Under the pieces are notes generated by a model. The model did not search any database. It saw only the letters and a program-made list of their open reading frames with translations, and was not told where the DNA came from. From the NCBI RefSeq assembly GCF_014694385.1, contig NZ_JAAOCA010000007.1, positions 62,001 through 126,000 of the forward strand: DNA of 64,000 nt, read 5' to 3'. Each line of letters begins with the position of its first letter. Position 1 is the first letter of the stretch. The position numbers and the translations under genes are program-made. This document shows, piece after piece, positions 55,395 through 64,000 of the stretch. This DNA is from Pseudomonas typographi (GTDB taxonomy: Bacteria > Pseudomonadota > Gammaproteobacteria > Pseudomonadales > Pseudomonadaceae).

Positions 55395-56360
55395 ATGCGC
55401 ACCCGTTTGTTACGTCGAGGCCTTGCTGCACTGCTTACCGCAGCGGTCACGTTTGGCGTTGCAAGCCTGGCCCAGGCCGAAACCCTGCGCATCGGCTATC
55501 AGAAATACGGCACATTGGTGTTGCTCAAGGCTCATGGCACGCTGGAAAAACGCCTGGCCGAGCAGGGCGTGCAGGTGCAATGGACTGAGTTCCCCGGTGG
55601 CCCGCAATTGCTTGAGGGGCTTAACGTAGGCTCGATCGACTTTGGCGTAACCGGTGAAACCCCGCCGGTGTTCGCCCAAGCGGCCGGCGCGGATTTGCTC
55701 TACGTGGCCGTCGAGCCGCCGGCGCCCACCAGTGAAGCCCTGCTGGTGCCTAAAGACTCCCCGATCAAGACCCTGGCGGACCTCAAGGGCAAAAAGATTG
55801 CCCTGAACAAAGGCTCTAACGTGCACTACTTGCTGGTACGGGCGCTGGAAAAAGCCGGCATCGCCTACAGCGACATCCAGCCCGTTTACCTGGCGCCGAG
55901 CGACGCCCGCGCCGCATTCGAGCGCGGCAGCGTCGACGCTTGGGCGATTTGGGACCCTTACCAAGCGGCCGCCGAGCAGCAACTGCAAGCTCGCACGTTG
56001 CAAGACGGCACCGGGCTGGTGGACAACAACCAGTTCTACTTGGCCACCCGCGGCTATGCCACCGCCCACCCGAAGGTGATCGACGCGGTGATCGACGAAG
56101 TGCGTTCAGTAGGCGATTGGGCCAAACAAAACCCGCAAAAGGTGGCGGATGAAGTCGCGCCATTGTTGGGCCTGCCCGCGCCGATCACCTTGACCTCGGT
56201 TAAGCGCCAAGGTTTCGGTGCGCAGTTGATTAGCCCGGCCGTGGTCGATGCGCAGCAAAAAATCGCCGATACCTTTTACCAACTGAAACTGATACCCAAG
56301 CCCTTGTCGATCAAGGATGTGATCTGGAACCCGCCGGCCAACCTGGCGGCCGCCCATTGA
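55395..56360 (+). CDS. ssuA: Aliphatic sulfonate-binding periplasmic protein
   Basis: A 321-residue binding protein with a twin-arginine-like, long signal peptide (MRTRLLRRGLAALL to LAQAE). SsuA text is LRIGYQKYGTLVLLKAHGTLE, WTEFPGGPQLLEGLNVGSIDFGVTGETPPVFAQAAGADLLYV and SVDAWAIWDPYQAAAEQQL. It captures alkanesulfonates and hands them to SsuCB. AAGGAG lies seven bases before the ATG at 55395; a longer frame that starts inside ssuE is not real. It is a paralogue of the binding protein at 50.9 kb. Confidence 0.94.
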   Translation: MRTRLLRRGLAALLTAAVTFGVASLAQAETLRIGYQKYGTLVLLKAHGTLEKRLAEQGVQVQWTEFPGGPQLLEGLNVGSIDFGVTGETPPVFAQAAGADLLYVAVEPPAPTSEALLVPKDSPIKTLADLKGKKIALNKGSNVHYLLVRALEKAGIAYSDIQPVYLAPSDARAAFERGSVDAWAIWDPYQAAAEQQLQARTLQDGTGLVDNNQFYLATRGYATAHPKVIDAVIDEVRSVGDWAKQNPQKVADEVAPLLGLPAPITLTSVKRQGFGAQLISPAVVDAQQKIADTFYQLKLIPKPLSIKDVIWNPPANLAAAH

Positions 56361-56406
56361 CGGGCCGGGCTTGGGCCTGGCTGAGAACCTTTGAGGAGAC
56401 TACTCC

Positions 56407-57555
56407 ATGAGCCTGAATATGTTCTGGTTTTTGCCCACCCACGGTGATGGGCACTACCTCGGTACCGCCGAAGGCGCCCGTGCGGTCGACCACGGCTATT
56501 TGGCCCAAATCGCCCAAGCGGCGGATCGCCTTGGTTACGGCGGGGTGCTGATCCCGACCGGGCGTTCTTGCGAAGATTCGTGGCTGGTTGCCGCGTCGTT
56601 GATCCCGGTGACGCAACGGCTGAAGTTCCTGGTGGCGCTGCGCCCCGGGATCATTTCACCTACCGTGGCAGCCCGCCAAGCAGCTACCTTGGACCGGTTG
56701 TCCAACGGCCGTGCGCTGTTCAACCTGGTGACTGGCGGCGACCCGGCCGAGCTCGAAGGCGATGGCCTGTTCCTCACCCACGAAGAGCGCTATGAAGCTT
56801 CAGTAGAATTCACCCGCATCTGGCGCAGGGTGCTCGAAGGTAACGTGGTCGACTACGACGGTAAGCACATTCAGGTCAAAGGCGCCAAGTTGCTCTACCC
56901 GCCGATCCAGCAACCGCGCCCGCCGTTGTACTTCGGTGGCTCGTCCGAGGCCGCCCAGGACCTGGCCGCCGAACAGGTCGACCTGTACCTGACTTGGGGC
57001 GAGCCGCCCGCCGCGGTGGCGGAAAAGATCGCCCAAGTGCGCGAGAAGGCCGCCAAGCAAGGCCGCACGCTGCGCTTTGGCATTCGCCTGCACGTGATCG
57101 TGCGCGAAACCAACGAAGAAGCCTGGCGCGCCGCGGACCGGTTGATTGAAAACCTAGACGACGAAACCATTGCCCGCGCCCAGGCGTCGTTCGCCAAGTT
57201 CGATTCGGTAGGCCAGCAGCGCATGGCCGCGTTGCACAAGGGCAAGCGTGACAACCTGGAGGTGAGCCCGAACCTTTGGGCGGGTGTGGGCTTGGTGCGC
57301 GGCGGCGCAGGTACCGCGCTGGTAGGCGATGGCCCCACCGTAGCGGCGCGGGTCAAGGAATACGCGGATCTGGGCATCGATACTTTTGTGCTTTCCGGTT
57401 ACCCGCATTTGGAAGAAGCTTACCGGGTCGCTGAATTGCTGTTCCCGCACCTGGATGTGGCCCTTCCACAACAGCCCCAGGGTGCCGGTTACATCAGCCC
57501 GTTCGGTGAAATCGTTGCCAATCACATCCTGCCCAAGGCGGCGTCACAAAGCTGA
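56407..57555 (+). CDS. ssuD: FMNH2-dependent alkanesulfonate monooxygenase
   Basis: A 382-residue bacterial-luciferase-fold enzyme that releases sulfite from C2-C10 alkanesulfonates using O2 and FMNH2 from SsuE. SsuD text is [22 protein letters not shown] opening, [58 protein letters not shown] and [27 protein letters not shown]. Length is typical. GAGGAG precedes the ATG and ssuC begins ten bases after the stop. Sulfite then enters assimilation with O-acetylserine from the EpsC-type enzyme. Confidence 0.95.
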   Translation: MSLNMFWFLPTHGDGHYLGTAEGARAVDHGYLAQIAQAADRLGYGGVLIPTGRSCEDSWLVAASLIPVTQRLKFLVALRPGIISPTVAARQAATLDRLSNGRALFNLVTGGDPAELEGDGLFLTHEERYEASVEFTRIWRRVLEGNVVDYDGKHIQVKGAKLLYPPIQQPRPPLYFGGSSEAAQDLAAEQVDLYLTWGEPPAAVAEKIAQVREKAAKQGRTLRFGIRLHVIVRETNEEAWRAADRLIENLDDETIARAQASFAKFDSVGQQRMAALHKGKRDNLEVSPNLWAGVGLVRGGAGTALVGDGPTVAARVKEYADLGIDTFVLSGYPHLEEAYRVAELLFPHLDVALPQQPQGAGYISPFGEIVANHILPKAASQS

Positions 57556-57565
57556 GGGGCCGCAG

Positions 57566-58360
57566 ATGAACGCATCGAATAAATGGGCATGGGCTGAACG
57601 TTTGGCCCCGTGGCTATTGCCCGTGTTGTTGTTAGCCACCTGGCAGGGCGCGGTCAGCAGTGGGCTGCTCTCCACCCGCATCTTGCCCGCACCCAGCGCC
57701 GTGATCGAAGCCGGTGTGCAGTTGGTGCGCAGCGGTGAGATCTGGACGCACTTGGCAATCAGTGGCTGGCGAGCCGGTGTCGGCTTCGTGATCGGCGGCG
57801 GTATCGGCTTGGTACTCGGGTTGGTTTCGGGGTTGTCACGTTGGGGTGAGCGCCTGCTCGACAGCTCGGTGCAGATGATCCGCAACGTGCCACACTTGGC
57901 GTTGATCCCGTTGGTGATCCTGTGGTTCGGTATCGACGAGTCGGCGAAGATTTTCCTGGTCGCCCTCGGCACGTTGTTTCCGATTTATCTCAACACTTAC
58001 CACGGTATCCGCAACGTCGACCCGGCCTTGGTGGAAATGGCCCGCAGCTATGGCCTGCGCGGCTTCTCATTGTTCTGGCAGGTGATCCTGCCCGGGGCGT
58101 TGCCGTCGATCCTGGTAGGGGTGCGCTTTGCCCTGGGCCTGATGTGGTTGACGCTGATCGTGGCCGAAACCATTTCGGCCAGTTCTGGGATTGGCTACCT
58201 GGCGATGAACGCCCGGGAGTTTTTGCAAACCGACGTCGTGGTACTGGCCATCGTGCTCTACGCCGTGCTCGGCAAACTGGCTGACCTGGCGGCGCGGGGC
58301 CTGGAGCGGGCGTGGTTGCGCTGGCACCCGGCTTACCAGCCTAAGCGAGGTGAGGCATGA
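57566..58360 (+). CDS. ssuC: Aliphatic sulfonate ABC transporter permease
   Basis: A 264-residue inner-membrane permease with six predicted helices. The EAA-type loop reads [32 protein letters not shown], and [39 protein letters not shown] is typical of SsuC/TauC. The ATG at 57566 ([16 protein letters not shown]) is ten bases after ssuD. Its stop overlaps the ssuB start by four bases (ATGA). Confidence 0.94.
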   Translation: MNASNKWAWAERLAPWLLPVLLLATWQGAVSSGLLSTRILPAPSAVIEAGVQLVRSGEIWTHLAISGWRAGVGFVIGGGIGLVLGLVSGLSRWGERLLDSSVQMIRNVPHLALIPLVILWFGIDESAKIFLVALGTLFPIYLNTYHGIRNVDPALVEMARSYGLRGFSLFWQVILPGALPSILVGVRFALGLMWLTLIVAETISASSGIGYLAMNAREFLQTDVVVLAIVLYAVLGKLADLAARGLERAWLRWHPAYQPKRGEA

Positions 58361-59166
58361 CCGTTTTCAAGGACCAACCGCATTTTTTGCGGGGGGTAGA
58401 AGTGGGGGTACAGCGCCTGAGCAAGGCGTTCGGCGCGCGTCAGGTACTGCACGGCATCGACCTGACCATCCCGGCCGGGCAGTTCGTGGCCATCGTGGGG
58501 CGCAGTGGTTGTGGCAAAAGCACCTTGCTGCGCCTGCTGGCAGGGCTCGACAAGCCCACCGAGGGCACGCTGAAGGCCGGCGAGCGTTCGCTGGATGCAG
58601 CGCGCGGTGATACCCGGCTGATGTTCCAAGACGCGCGCTTGCTGCCATGGAAGCGGGTGATCGACAACGTGGGCCTGGGCCTGAAAGGCGATTGGCGCCC
58701 CAAGGCGTTGCAGGCGCTGGAAGCCGTAGGCCTGGCCGAACGTGCCCATGAATGGCCGGCGGCGTTGTCGGGCGGGCAAAAGCAACGTGTGGCCCTGGCG
58801 CGGGCGCTGATCCATGAACCGCGGCTGCTGCTGCTCGATGAGCCGCTAGGGGCGCTGGATGCCCTGACCCGCATCGAGATGCAGCAGTTGATCGAGCGGC
58901 TGTGGCAACAGCATGGCTTTACCGTGTTGCTGGTGACCCACGATGTGGCTGAAGCCGTGGCCGTAGCAGACCGGGTCATCCTGATCGAAGAGGGCCACAT
59001 CGGCCTGGACGTGCAGGTCGACCTGCCACGCCCGCGGGCTCGCGGTTCGCAACGCCTGGCCGAGCTGGAAACCGAAGTACTCAACCGCGTGCTGCAGTTG
59101 CCGCCAAGCGAGCAGGGCGCCGAACCCACAGAACCGTTACCGACCCAGTTGCGCTGGGCTTACTGA
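58357..59166 (+). CDS. ssuB: Aliphatic sulfonate ABC transporter ATP-binding protein
   Basis: A 269-residue ATPase. Walker A is [16 protein letters not shown], the signature is [17 protein letters not shown], Walker B is [16 protein letters not shown], and the H-loop lies in [17 protein letters not shown]. SsuB-type text [22 protein letters not shown] is present. The start overlaps ssuC by four bases, so the two are coupled. It drives the SsuC channel for sulfonates captured by SsuA and perhaps by the second binding protein. Confidence 0.94.
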   Translation: MTVFKDQPHFLRGVEVGVQRLSKAFGARQVLHGIDLTIPAGQFVAIVGRSGCGKSTLLRLLAGLDKPTEGTLKAGERSLDAARGDTRLMFQDARLLPWKRVIDNVGLGLKGDWRPKALQALEAVGLAERAHEWPAALSGGQKQRVALARALIHEPRLLLLDEPLGALDALTRIEMQQLIERLWQQHGFTVLLVTHDVAEAVAVADRVILIEEGHIGLDVQVDLPRPRARGSQRLAELETEVLNRVLQLPPSEQGAEPTEPLPTQLRWAY

Positions 59167-59192
59167 TCGTCCATTCATTCGAGGAACACACC

Positions 59193-59408
59193 ATGACCAT
59201 TAAAGCTATCAACGTGCGTAACCAGTTCAAAGGCACCGTCAAGGAAATCATCGAAGGCCCGGTGCTGTCGGAAATCGACGTGCAAACCGCCTCTGGCATC
59301 GTCACTTCGGTGATCACTACCCGTTCGGTCAAGGAGCTCGAGCTGGTGGTGGGCAGCGAAGTCATCGCCTTCGTTAAGTCCACCGAAGTGTCGATCGCCA
59401 AGCTCTGA
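59193..59408 (+). CDS. ssuF: SsuF, molbindin-like (TOBE/Mop) small protein
   Basis: A 71-residue protein formed by a single Mop/TOBE fold: KAINVRNQFKGTVKEIIEGPVLSEIDVQTASGIVTSVITTRSVKEL and then VVGSEVIAFVKSTEVSI. In P. putida SsuF is required for growth on sulfonates and aromatic sulfate esters, though its ligand is not settled; the fold is known for oxyanion binding. GAGGAA precedes the ATG. It is the last gene of the ssu operon, 26 bases after ssuB. Confidence 0.92.
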   Translation: MTIKAINVRNQFKGTVKEIIEGPVLSEIDVQTASGIVTSVITTRSVKELELVVGSEVIAFVKSTEVSIAKL

Positions 59409-60101
59409 CTTACCAGTGGGGTGTTCAACCAGCTTGCTGCACACTGTTGGCGGCGCCTTTTGCTGCCGTGCGGCGTTGCCGCGACGAGCCATAGCCCTGC
59501 TATGACCCGGCGCGGCGTTTTGCGCGGTAACGACATCCTCGCGCCAAAGCTCATGCGAACGGTTGGAATATCACCATCACCTTATGGCGACGCTTGCGGC
59601 CGCCCGGCCACGTAAGGGGCAGATACAGCCCCAGGTAGGCGTCGAACACACGCATGCCTTCTTTGGCCAGCCGCGGGCTGATTCACCGTGCAGTTGCATG
59701 GAACGGGCTGCACCGGTCGTTCAACTCCATCGCCAGGGCAAACACGCAACCTCTTGCGGCAAGCTAAGCCGTTCGAAAGGCCAGGCGGACAGTCGCTCAT
59801 TGGCCAAGCTCAGTTCGATGTCAGGTTGGCGTGCGCCACTTCGCTCAGGCCATGTTGGGCTAGTATCAATTGCCTCGCGCCTGCAGGCACGCTCGAGAAG
59901 CGCCATGCACGTCGGCGGTAAGCCCATGTAGCAGCGCCGGCATGCTGGCGAACAGAGTGATAGACCGAGGGCAGCGGAAGGGGTGTGCGTTCAGCTACCG
60001 CAGAGATCGACAGCCCGCCCCCCAATGGCTGGCCGGCAGTTTTCGCGCTGCGGCGGGAATGTGCCGTAGCGGCCCCTGGGGCGGGGCCGCCATTGTGAAC
60101 G
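59409..60101. other. Non-coding or decayed region between ssuF and spuI
   Basis: About 690 bases hold no convincing gene. On the minus strand, fragments look protein-like but change frame and hit stops: RLAKEGMRVFDAYLGLYLPL with a stop 20 codons further on (end near 59552), IELSLANERLSAWPFERLSLP (59721-59830), and GARQLILAQHGLSEVAHANL (59815-59880). They may be parts of one lost gene, perhaps a regulator, but I cannot name the family. A GC hairpin GCGGCCCC/GGGGCCGC at 60069-60090 follows spuI. Confidence 0.4.
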
Positions 60102-61478
60102 CTACACGGTGTGCAAATACCAGTTGTACTCAAGGTCCGAAATCGAGTGCTCGAACTCTGCCAGCTCGCTTTCCTTGCAGGCTACGAAGATGTCGATGTA
60201 CTTCGGGTCGATGTAACGGGCCATGATCTCGCTGTCATCCAGCGCACGCAGGGCGTCACGCAGGTTGTTCGGCAAGCTGGCCTCGGTTTGCTCGTAGGCG
60301 TTACCCTCCAGCGGCTCGCCCGGCTCGCGCTGGTTGGTGAGCCCATGATGGATGCCCGCCAATACCGAGGCCATGACCAGGTACGGGTTGGCGTCCGCGC
60401 CTGCCACGCGGTGCTCCAGCCGTACCGCATCGGCAGCGCCGGTTGGTACGCGCAGCGCCACGGTGCGGTTGTCCAAGCCCCAGGTGGGGGAGTTGGGCAC
60501 GTAGAACTGCGCGCCGAACCGGCGGTAGGAGTTCACGTTAGGGCACAGGAAGGCCATCGAGGCTGGCAGGGTCTCGAGCACACCGCCGACCGCATGGCGC
60601 AATGCGGCGTTCTGCTCGGGATCCTCACTGGTGAAGATATTTTTGCCGTCTTTGTCAAGAATCGAAATGTGCACGTGAAGGCCATTGCCCGCCTGGCCTG
60701 GGTAAGGCTTGGCCATGAAGGTGGTGTCCATTTCATGGTCGTAGGCGATGTTTTTGATCAACCGCTTGAGCAGCACCGCATAGTCGCACGCTTTGAGCGC
60801 GTCCGGCACGTGGTGCAGGTTCACCTCGAATTGCGCCGGGGCGCTTTCCTTGACGATGGCATCGGCCGGAATGTGTTGTTCCTTGGCGCCTTCGAGGATG
60901 TCTTGCAGGCAGTCGACGTATTCGTCGAGGTCGTCGATCAGGTATACCTGGGTCGACTGTGGGCGTTTACCGGAAATCGGCGAGCGCGGCGGTTGTGGCC
61001 GGCCGTTTACGTTCTCCTGGTCGATCAGGTAGAACTCCAGCTCGAACGCGGCGCAGATGGTCAGGCCCATATCGTCGAACTTCTTCACGACCTGGCGCAG
61101 CACTTCGCGCGGGTCGGCGAAGAAGGGCGAGCCTTCGAGCTCGTGCATGGTCATCAGCAATTGCGCGGTGGGGCGCTTCTGCCATGGCTCGTTGCTCAGC
61201 GTGTTGGGGATGGGGTAGCAGATACGGTCGGCATCGCCGATGTCCAGCCCTAGGCCCGTGCTCTCGACGGTAGAACCGTTGATATCGAGGGCAAAGAGCG
61301 AGGCCGGCAGGTTGATGCCTTTCTCGTAAACCTTGTGCAGGCTGGTGCGCTCGATGCGCTTGCCACGCACCACGCCATTCATATCCGCTATCAGAAGGTC
61401 GACGTATAGAACCTCAGGGTGTTCCTTGAGGAAAGCGTTCGCTTCGTTGAGCTGAACGGCACGCGGGGGTACCGACAT
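60102..61478 (-). CDS. spuI: Gamma-glutamylpolyamine synthetase (glutamine synthetase family), SpuI-like
   Basis: A 458-residue member of the type I glutamine-synthetase family that ligates glutamate to an amine using ATP. Features in order are the beta-grasp N-domain (VLYVDLLIADMNGVVRGKRI), the metal/glutamate residues in AAFELEFYLID, AGNGLHVHISILD, CPNVNSYRRFGAQFYVP and NRTVALRVPTG. The Ala/Asn loop differs from true GlnA and the adenylylation tyrosine region is absent, as in PuuA-type enzymes. It matches Pseudomonas SpuI. It is divergent from spuB across a 688-base gap and likely answers to PauR. Confidence 0.9.
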   Translation of the reverse strand: MSVPPRAVQLNEANAFLKEHPEVLYVDLLIADMNGVVRGKRIERTSLHKVYEKGINLPASLFALDINGSTVESTGLGLDIGDADRICYPIPNTLSNEPWQKRPTAQLLMTMHELEGSPFFADPREVLRQVVKKFDDMGLTICAAFELEFYLIDQENVNGRPQPPRSPISGKRPQSTQVYLIDDLDEYVDCLQDILEGAKEQHIPADAIVKESAPAQFEVNLHHVPDALKACDYAVLLKRLIKNIAYDHEMDTTFMAKPYPGQAGNGLHVHISILDKDGKNIFTSEDPEQNAALRHAVGGVLETLPASMAFLCPNVNSYRRFGAQFYVPNSPTWGLDNRTVALRVPTGAADAVRLEHRVAGADANPYLVMASVLAGIHHGLTNQREPGEPLEGNAYEQTEASLPNNLRDALRALDDSEIMARYIDPKYIDIFVACKESELAEFEHSISDLEYNWYLHTV

Positions 61479-62166
61479 GATTCAACACCTTTGTTGTTAA
61501 AAATTTCAATCAGTGATTTACAGCAGGTTCAGTCAATCCGAAAGCCTCTGGGAAGTCAAGCGAGCCCAGTTGTGCCCGTTGGTGGGGCAAAAAAGCCATT
61601 TATGGATGTTTTTGGTGCATTTTTGCGCCGTTTATCTTCCGGGCGTTAAGCCGCCGGACCCCTCGTATAGAATTTTTTACGGCTGGTTGTATAAAAAAAT
61701 GAACGGCGCTAAGCTCCGCGACAACCCAAAACATCAACAATTGCGGGGGATATCATGCCATGCCGATGTTCAGAAGGCGCTACCTGTAACGGTAAATTAA
61801 ACGCCCTAGGTAAGCCGGCCGATATTCTTGACAGTACGCCTGCCCAGCCGGGCCCTGCCGCAGCCTACCCGGGCCAGCCAGGCGCCGCCGGCATGCCCCG
61901 CGCATTGCACCACGATCTTGATCAAGGCCTTGCCAGCCTACTGCCCAAAGCCGCCGCCGCGCGCTTCAATGCCTCTGCCGCGCCGCTTTGCCGTGCCTTA
62001 CCGTCTACTGTAGCGCTGCTTTGCAGCCTTTGCCTGCTTGTGCGCGGGTATTGGCTATCGTTCACACAGTGGCAGGCCTTATACGGCGTGCCGCGACACA
62101 TCGCGACGCACATGCGTCAAAAGCGCCGGGCCGGCTGCGGCCCGGTAACGACCGCCTGAGGTATTT
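61479..62166. other. Long divergent intergenic region between spuI and spuB; no spuA gene
   Basis: This 688-base gap is where P. aeruginosa carries spuA, a glutamine-amidotransferase-like hydrolase, but no such sequence is seen in any frame. The spuI-proximal half is AT-rich (61600-61710) and probably holds both promoters. The spuB-proximal part (61800-62150) is GC-rich and may be remains of a gene, but no family could be recognised. Confidence 0.5.
61673..61705. promoter_or_regulatory. PuuR-box-like AT element between spuI and spuB
   Basis: ATAAAAAAATGAACG (61691-61705) matches the E. coli PuuR site AAAATATAATGAACA at 11 of 15 positions. An imperfect inverted arm TTTTTTAC (61673-61680) faces GTATAAAAAA (61689-61698). 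PauR is the PuuR relative encoded at 10.9 kb, so this may be its operator. Confidence 0.35.
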
Positions 62167-63525
62167 ATGAGCAGCAACCTCGACCAGCTCACGGATTGGT
62201 TGAAAAAACACAAGATCACCGAGGTGGAATGCCTGATCAGCGACCTGACCGGCATCACCCGCGGCAAGATCTCGCCCACCAACAAGTTCATTGCCGAAAA
62301 GGGCATGCGCCTGCCCGAGAGTGTGCTGTTGCAGACCGTGACCGGCGACTACGTTGAAGACGATATCTACTACGAATTGCTTGACCCGGCCGATATCGAC
62401 ATGTTCTGCCGCCCGGACGAAAGTGCCGTGTTCCTGGTGCCGTGGGCTATCGAGCCCACCGCTCAGGTGATTCACGACACCTACGACAAGCAGGGCAACC
62501 CCATCGAACTGTCGCCGCGCAACGTGCTCAAGCGCGTGCTCAAGTTGTACGCCGACCGTGGCTGGCAGCCGATCGTGGCGCCGGAGATGGAGTTCTATCT
62601 CACCAAGCGCAGCGACGACCCTGATTACCCATTGCAGCCACCGATCGGCCGCTCGGGGCGCCCGGAAACCGGCCGCCAGTCATTCTCCATCGAGGCGGCG
62701 AACGAGTTCGACCCGTTGTTCGAGGATGTGTACGACTGGTGCGAGGCGCAAAACCTCGACCTCGACACGTTGATTCACGAAGACGGCACGGCGCAGATGG
62801 AAATCAACTTCCGCCACGGCAGCGCCTTGCACTTGGCCGACCAGATCGTGGTGTTCAAACGCACCATGCGGGAGGCGGCGCTCAAGCACAACGTGGCCGC
62901 CACCTTTATGGCCAAGCCAATGACTGGCGAACCCGGCAGTGCCATGCACCTGCACCAGAGCATCGTCGACCTTGAAACCGGCAAGAACATCTTCTCCAGC
63001 GAAGACGGCACCATGAGCCAGCTGTTCCTCAACCATGTGGGCGGTCTGCAAAAGTTCATTCCCGAGGCGTTGCCGTTGTTCGCGCCCAATGTGAACTCGT
63101 TCCGCCGGTTTTTGCCCGACACCTCGGCGCCGGTGAATGTGGAATGGGGCGTGGAAAACCGCACCGTCGGCCTGCGTGTGCCAGACGCCACCCCGCAGAA
63201 CCGGCGGGTGGAGAACCGCCTGCCGGGCGCCGATGCCAACCCTTACCTGGCCATCGCCGCCAGCCTGCTGTGTGGGTTCATCGGCATGGTCGAGGGTATC
63301 AACCCCAGTGCGCCGGTGCATGGGCGCGGCTATGAGCGGCGCAACCTGCGCCTGCCCCTGACCATCGAGGATGCGCTGGAGCGCATGGAAAACTGCCGCA
63401 CCCTGGAGCAATACCTGGGCAAAAAATTCATCGTCGGTTACGTGGCGGTCAAGCGGGCCGAGCATGAAAACTTCAAGCGCGTGATCAGTTCGTGGGAACG
63501 AGAGTTCCTGCTGTTCGCGGTCTGA
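62167..63525 (+). CDS. spuB: Gamma-glutamylpolyamine synthetase (glutamine synthetase family), SpuB-like
   Basis: A 452-residue glutamine-synthetase-fold ligase, a paralogue of the divergent spuI product. Features in order are ITEVECLISDLTGITRGK, VAPEMEFYLTKRS, MEINFRHGSAL, GSAMHLHQSIVDLETGKNIF, APNVNSFRRF and NRTVGLRVPDA. It corresponds to Pseudomonas SpuB, which acts on putrescine or other polyamines in the gamma-glutamylation route. GAGG precedes the ATG. The aminotransferase gene spuC follows after 42 bases, across a GC hairpin. Confidence 0.9.
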   Translation: MSSNLDQLTDWLKKHKITEVECLISDLTGITRGKISPTNKFIAEKGMRLPESVLLQTVTGDYVEDDIYYELLDPADIDMFCRPDESAVFLVPWAIEPTAQVIHDTYDKQGNPIELSPRNVLKRVLKLYADRGWQPIVAPEMEFYLTKRSDDPDYPLQPPIGRSGRPETGRQSFSIEAANEFDPLFEDVYDWCEAQNLDLDTLIHEDGTAQMEINFRHGSALHLADQIVVFKRTMREAALKHNVAATFMAKPMTGEPGSAMHLHQSIVDLETGKNIFSSEDGTMSQLFLNHVGGLQKFIPEALPLFAPNVNSFRRFLPDTSAPVNVEWGVENRTVGLRVPDATPQNRRVENRLPGADANPYLAIAASLLCGFIGMVEGINPSAPVHGRGYERRNLRLPLTIEDALERMENCRTLEQYLGKKFIVGYVAVKRAEHENFKRVISSWEREFLLFAV

Positions 63526-63531
63526 TCGAGC

Positions 63532-63550
63532 CCGGCCCGGCGCGGGCCGG
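63532..63550. repeat. GC hairpin between spuB and spuC
   Basis: CCGGCCC (63532-63538) pairs with GGGCCGG (63544-63550) around GGCGC, with no T-tract. It resembles the hairpin between gabD and gabT. Confidence 0.5.
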
Positions 63551-63567
63551 CAGAACAGGAGAGAGCA

Positions 63568-64000
63568 ATGAGCAACAACAACCCGCAAACCCTGCAATGG
63601 CAAACTTTAAGCGGTGACCACCACCTGGCGCCTTTCAGCGACTACAAGCAGCTGAAGGAGCAAGGCCCACGGATCATCACCAAAGCCAAGGGCGTATACC
63701 TGTGGGATAGCGAAGGCCAGCAGATCCTCGACGGCATGGCCGGCCTGTGGTGCGTGGCGGTCGGCTATGGCCGTGAGGAATTGGTGCAGGCCGCCGCCCG
63801 GCAAATGCGCGAGCTGCCTTATTACAACCTGTTCTTCCAAACCGCCCACCCGCCCGCGCTGGAACTGGCCAAAGCGGTGGCCGATGTGGCGCCCGCCGGC
63901 ATGAGCCATGTGTTCTTCACAGGCTCCGGCTCCGAAGGCAACGATACCGTGCTGCGCTTGGTCCGGCATTATTGGGCACTCAAAGGCAAGCCCGGGAAAA
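63568..64000 (+). CDS. spuC: Putrescine-pyruvate aminotransferase, N-terminal part, cut by window edge
   Basis: The frame opens at an ATG at 63568 with AGGAGAG just upstream and stays open to the window end, giving 144 residues of a class III PLP aminotransferase of about 450. Visible text is LAPFSDYKQLKEQGPRIITKAKGVYLWDSEGQQILDGMAGLWCV, NLFFQTAHPPALELA and the phosphate-binding region VFFTGSGSEGNDTVLRLVRHYW. SpuC moves an amino group from putrescine to pyruvate, giving 4-aminobutyraldehyde for KauB-type dehydrogenases. The PLP lysine lies beyond the window. Confidence 0.9.
   Translation, partial: MSNNNPQTLQWQTLSGDHHLAPFSDYKQLKEQGPRIITKAKGVYLWDSEGQQILDGMAGLWCVAVGYGREELVQAAARQMRELPYYNLFFQTAHPPALELAKAVADVAPAGMSHVFFTGSGSEGNDTVLRLVRHYWALKGKPGK

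Noticed and set aside
61600..61640. A possible NtrC site (GGTGC/GCGCC near 61611-61629) and sigma-54 promoter before spuI
   Set aside because: The half-sites are in the wrong order and no GG-N10-GC promoter element at proper spacing was found.
61755..62159. A plus-strand frame before spuB considered as a lost spuA
   Set aside because: Its translation shows no glutamine-amidotransferase motifs such as the catalytic Gly-x-Cys-Arg-Gly segment.

Overview
The window looks like chromosomal DNA of a fluorescent-type Pseudomonas (P. putida/P. fluorescens lineage). It is GC-rich and densely packed. Many proteins match known Pseudomonas families closely: KauB, DadA/DadX, PauR, OscA, LsfA, TriABC, SpuI/SpuB and DesA. 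There is no sign of plasmid or phage. Gene order recalls several separate P. aeruginosa loci (kauB to the MATE gene; gabDT, desA, sbp-cysTWA and spu; triABC; the ssu cluster) brought together here. That comparison is from memory and was not computed.

Region 1 (1-24.9 kb) is mostly nitrogen, amine and amino-acid metabolism plus housekeeping. It holds the 5' part of the malonate decarboxylase gene mdcA; kauB with an MFS transporter; a lipoprotein phospholipase D; a MocR-type regulator divergent from a DUF1127 gene across a repeat-rich operator; the dadR/dadA-ridA-dadX alanine catabolic locus; pauR; an acetyl-CoA hydrolase/transferase; xpt; rep; a ProE-like c-di-GMP phosphodiesterase; a MATE exporter beside a truncated LysR relic; a Cache-domain chemoreceptor; adhP; and a ydgA-type gene.

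Region 2 (24.9-27.3 kb) is a small accessory islet immediately 3' of tRNA-Arg(CCG). It carries a decayed RES/Xre toxin-antitoxin pair and a Fic protein. The Fic protein keeps its inhibitory motif but has Asn in place of the usual acidic residue of the Fic loop. This is the least ordinary part of the window.

Region 3 (27.4-33 kb) holds gabD-gabT (GABA to succinate), a PAS-GGDEF cyclase and the DesA fatty-acid desaturase.

Region 4 (33.2-59.4 kb) is a 26-kb sulfur-acquisition cluster. It contains oscA-sbp-cysTWA (sulfate), a small hydrolase, a sigma-54-type activator with a broken GAFTGA loop, an orphan metQ, the cystine ABC system with D-cysteine desulfhydrase, an EpsC-type serine acetyltransferase, a sulfonate-binding protein divergent from an OprD-type porin, lsfA, and ssuEADCBF. 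The triABC RND efflux operon and one unrecognised gene are embedded in it. Several promoters share AT-rich TTCTTA/TAAGAA-type elements, suggesting one sulfur-starvation regulator (CysB family is the obvious candidate; inference).

Region 5 (59.4-64 kb) begins with about 0.7 kb of apparently decayed DNA. The polyamine genes spuI, spuB and the start of spuC follow. Together kauB, pauR, gabDT and spuIBC cover much of polyamine catabolism from putrescine to succinate. No gene for a spuA-type gamma-glutamyl-GABA hydrolase is seen between spuI and spuB.

All product names come from reading the sequences and recalling family features. No database search was run.
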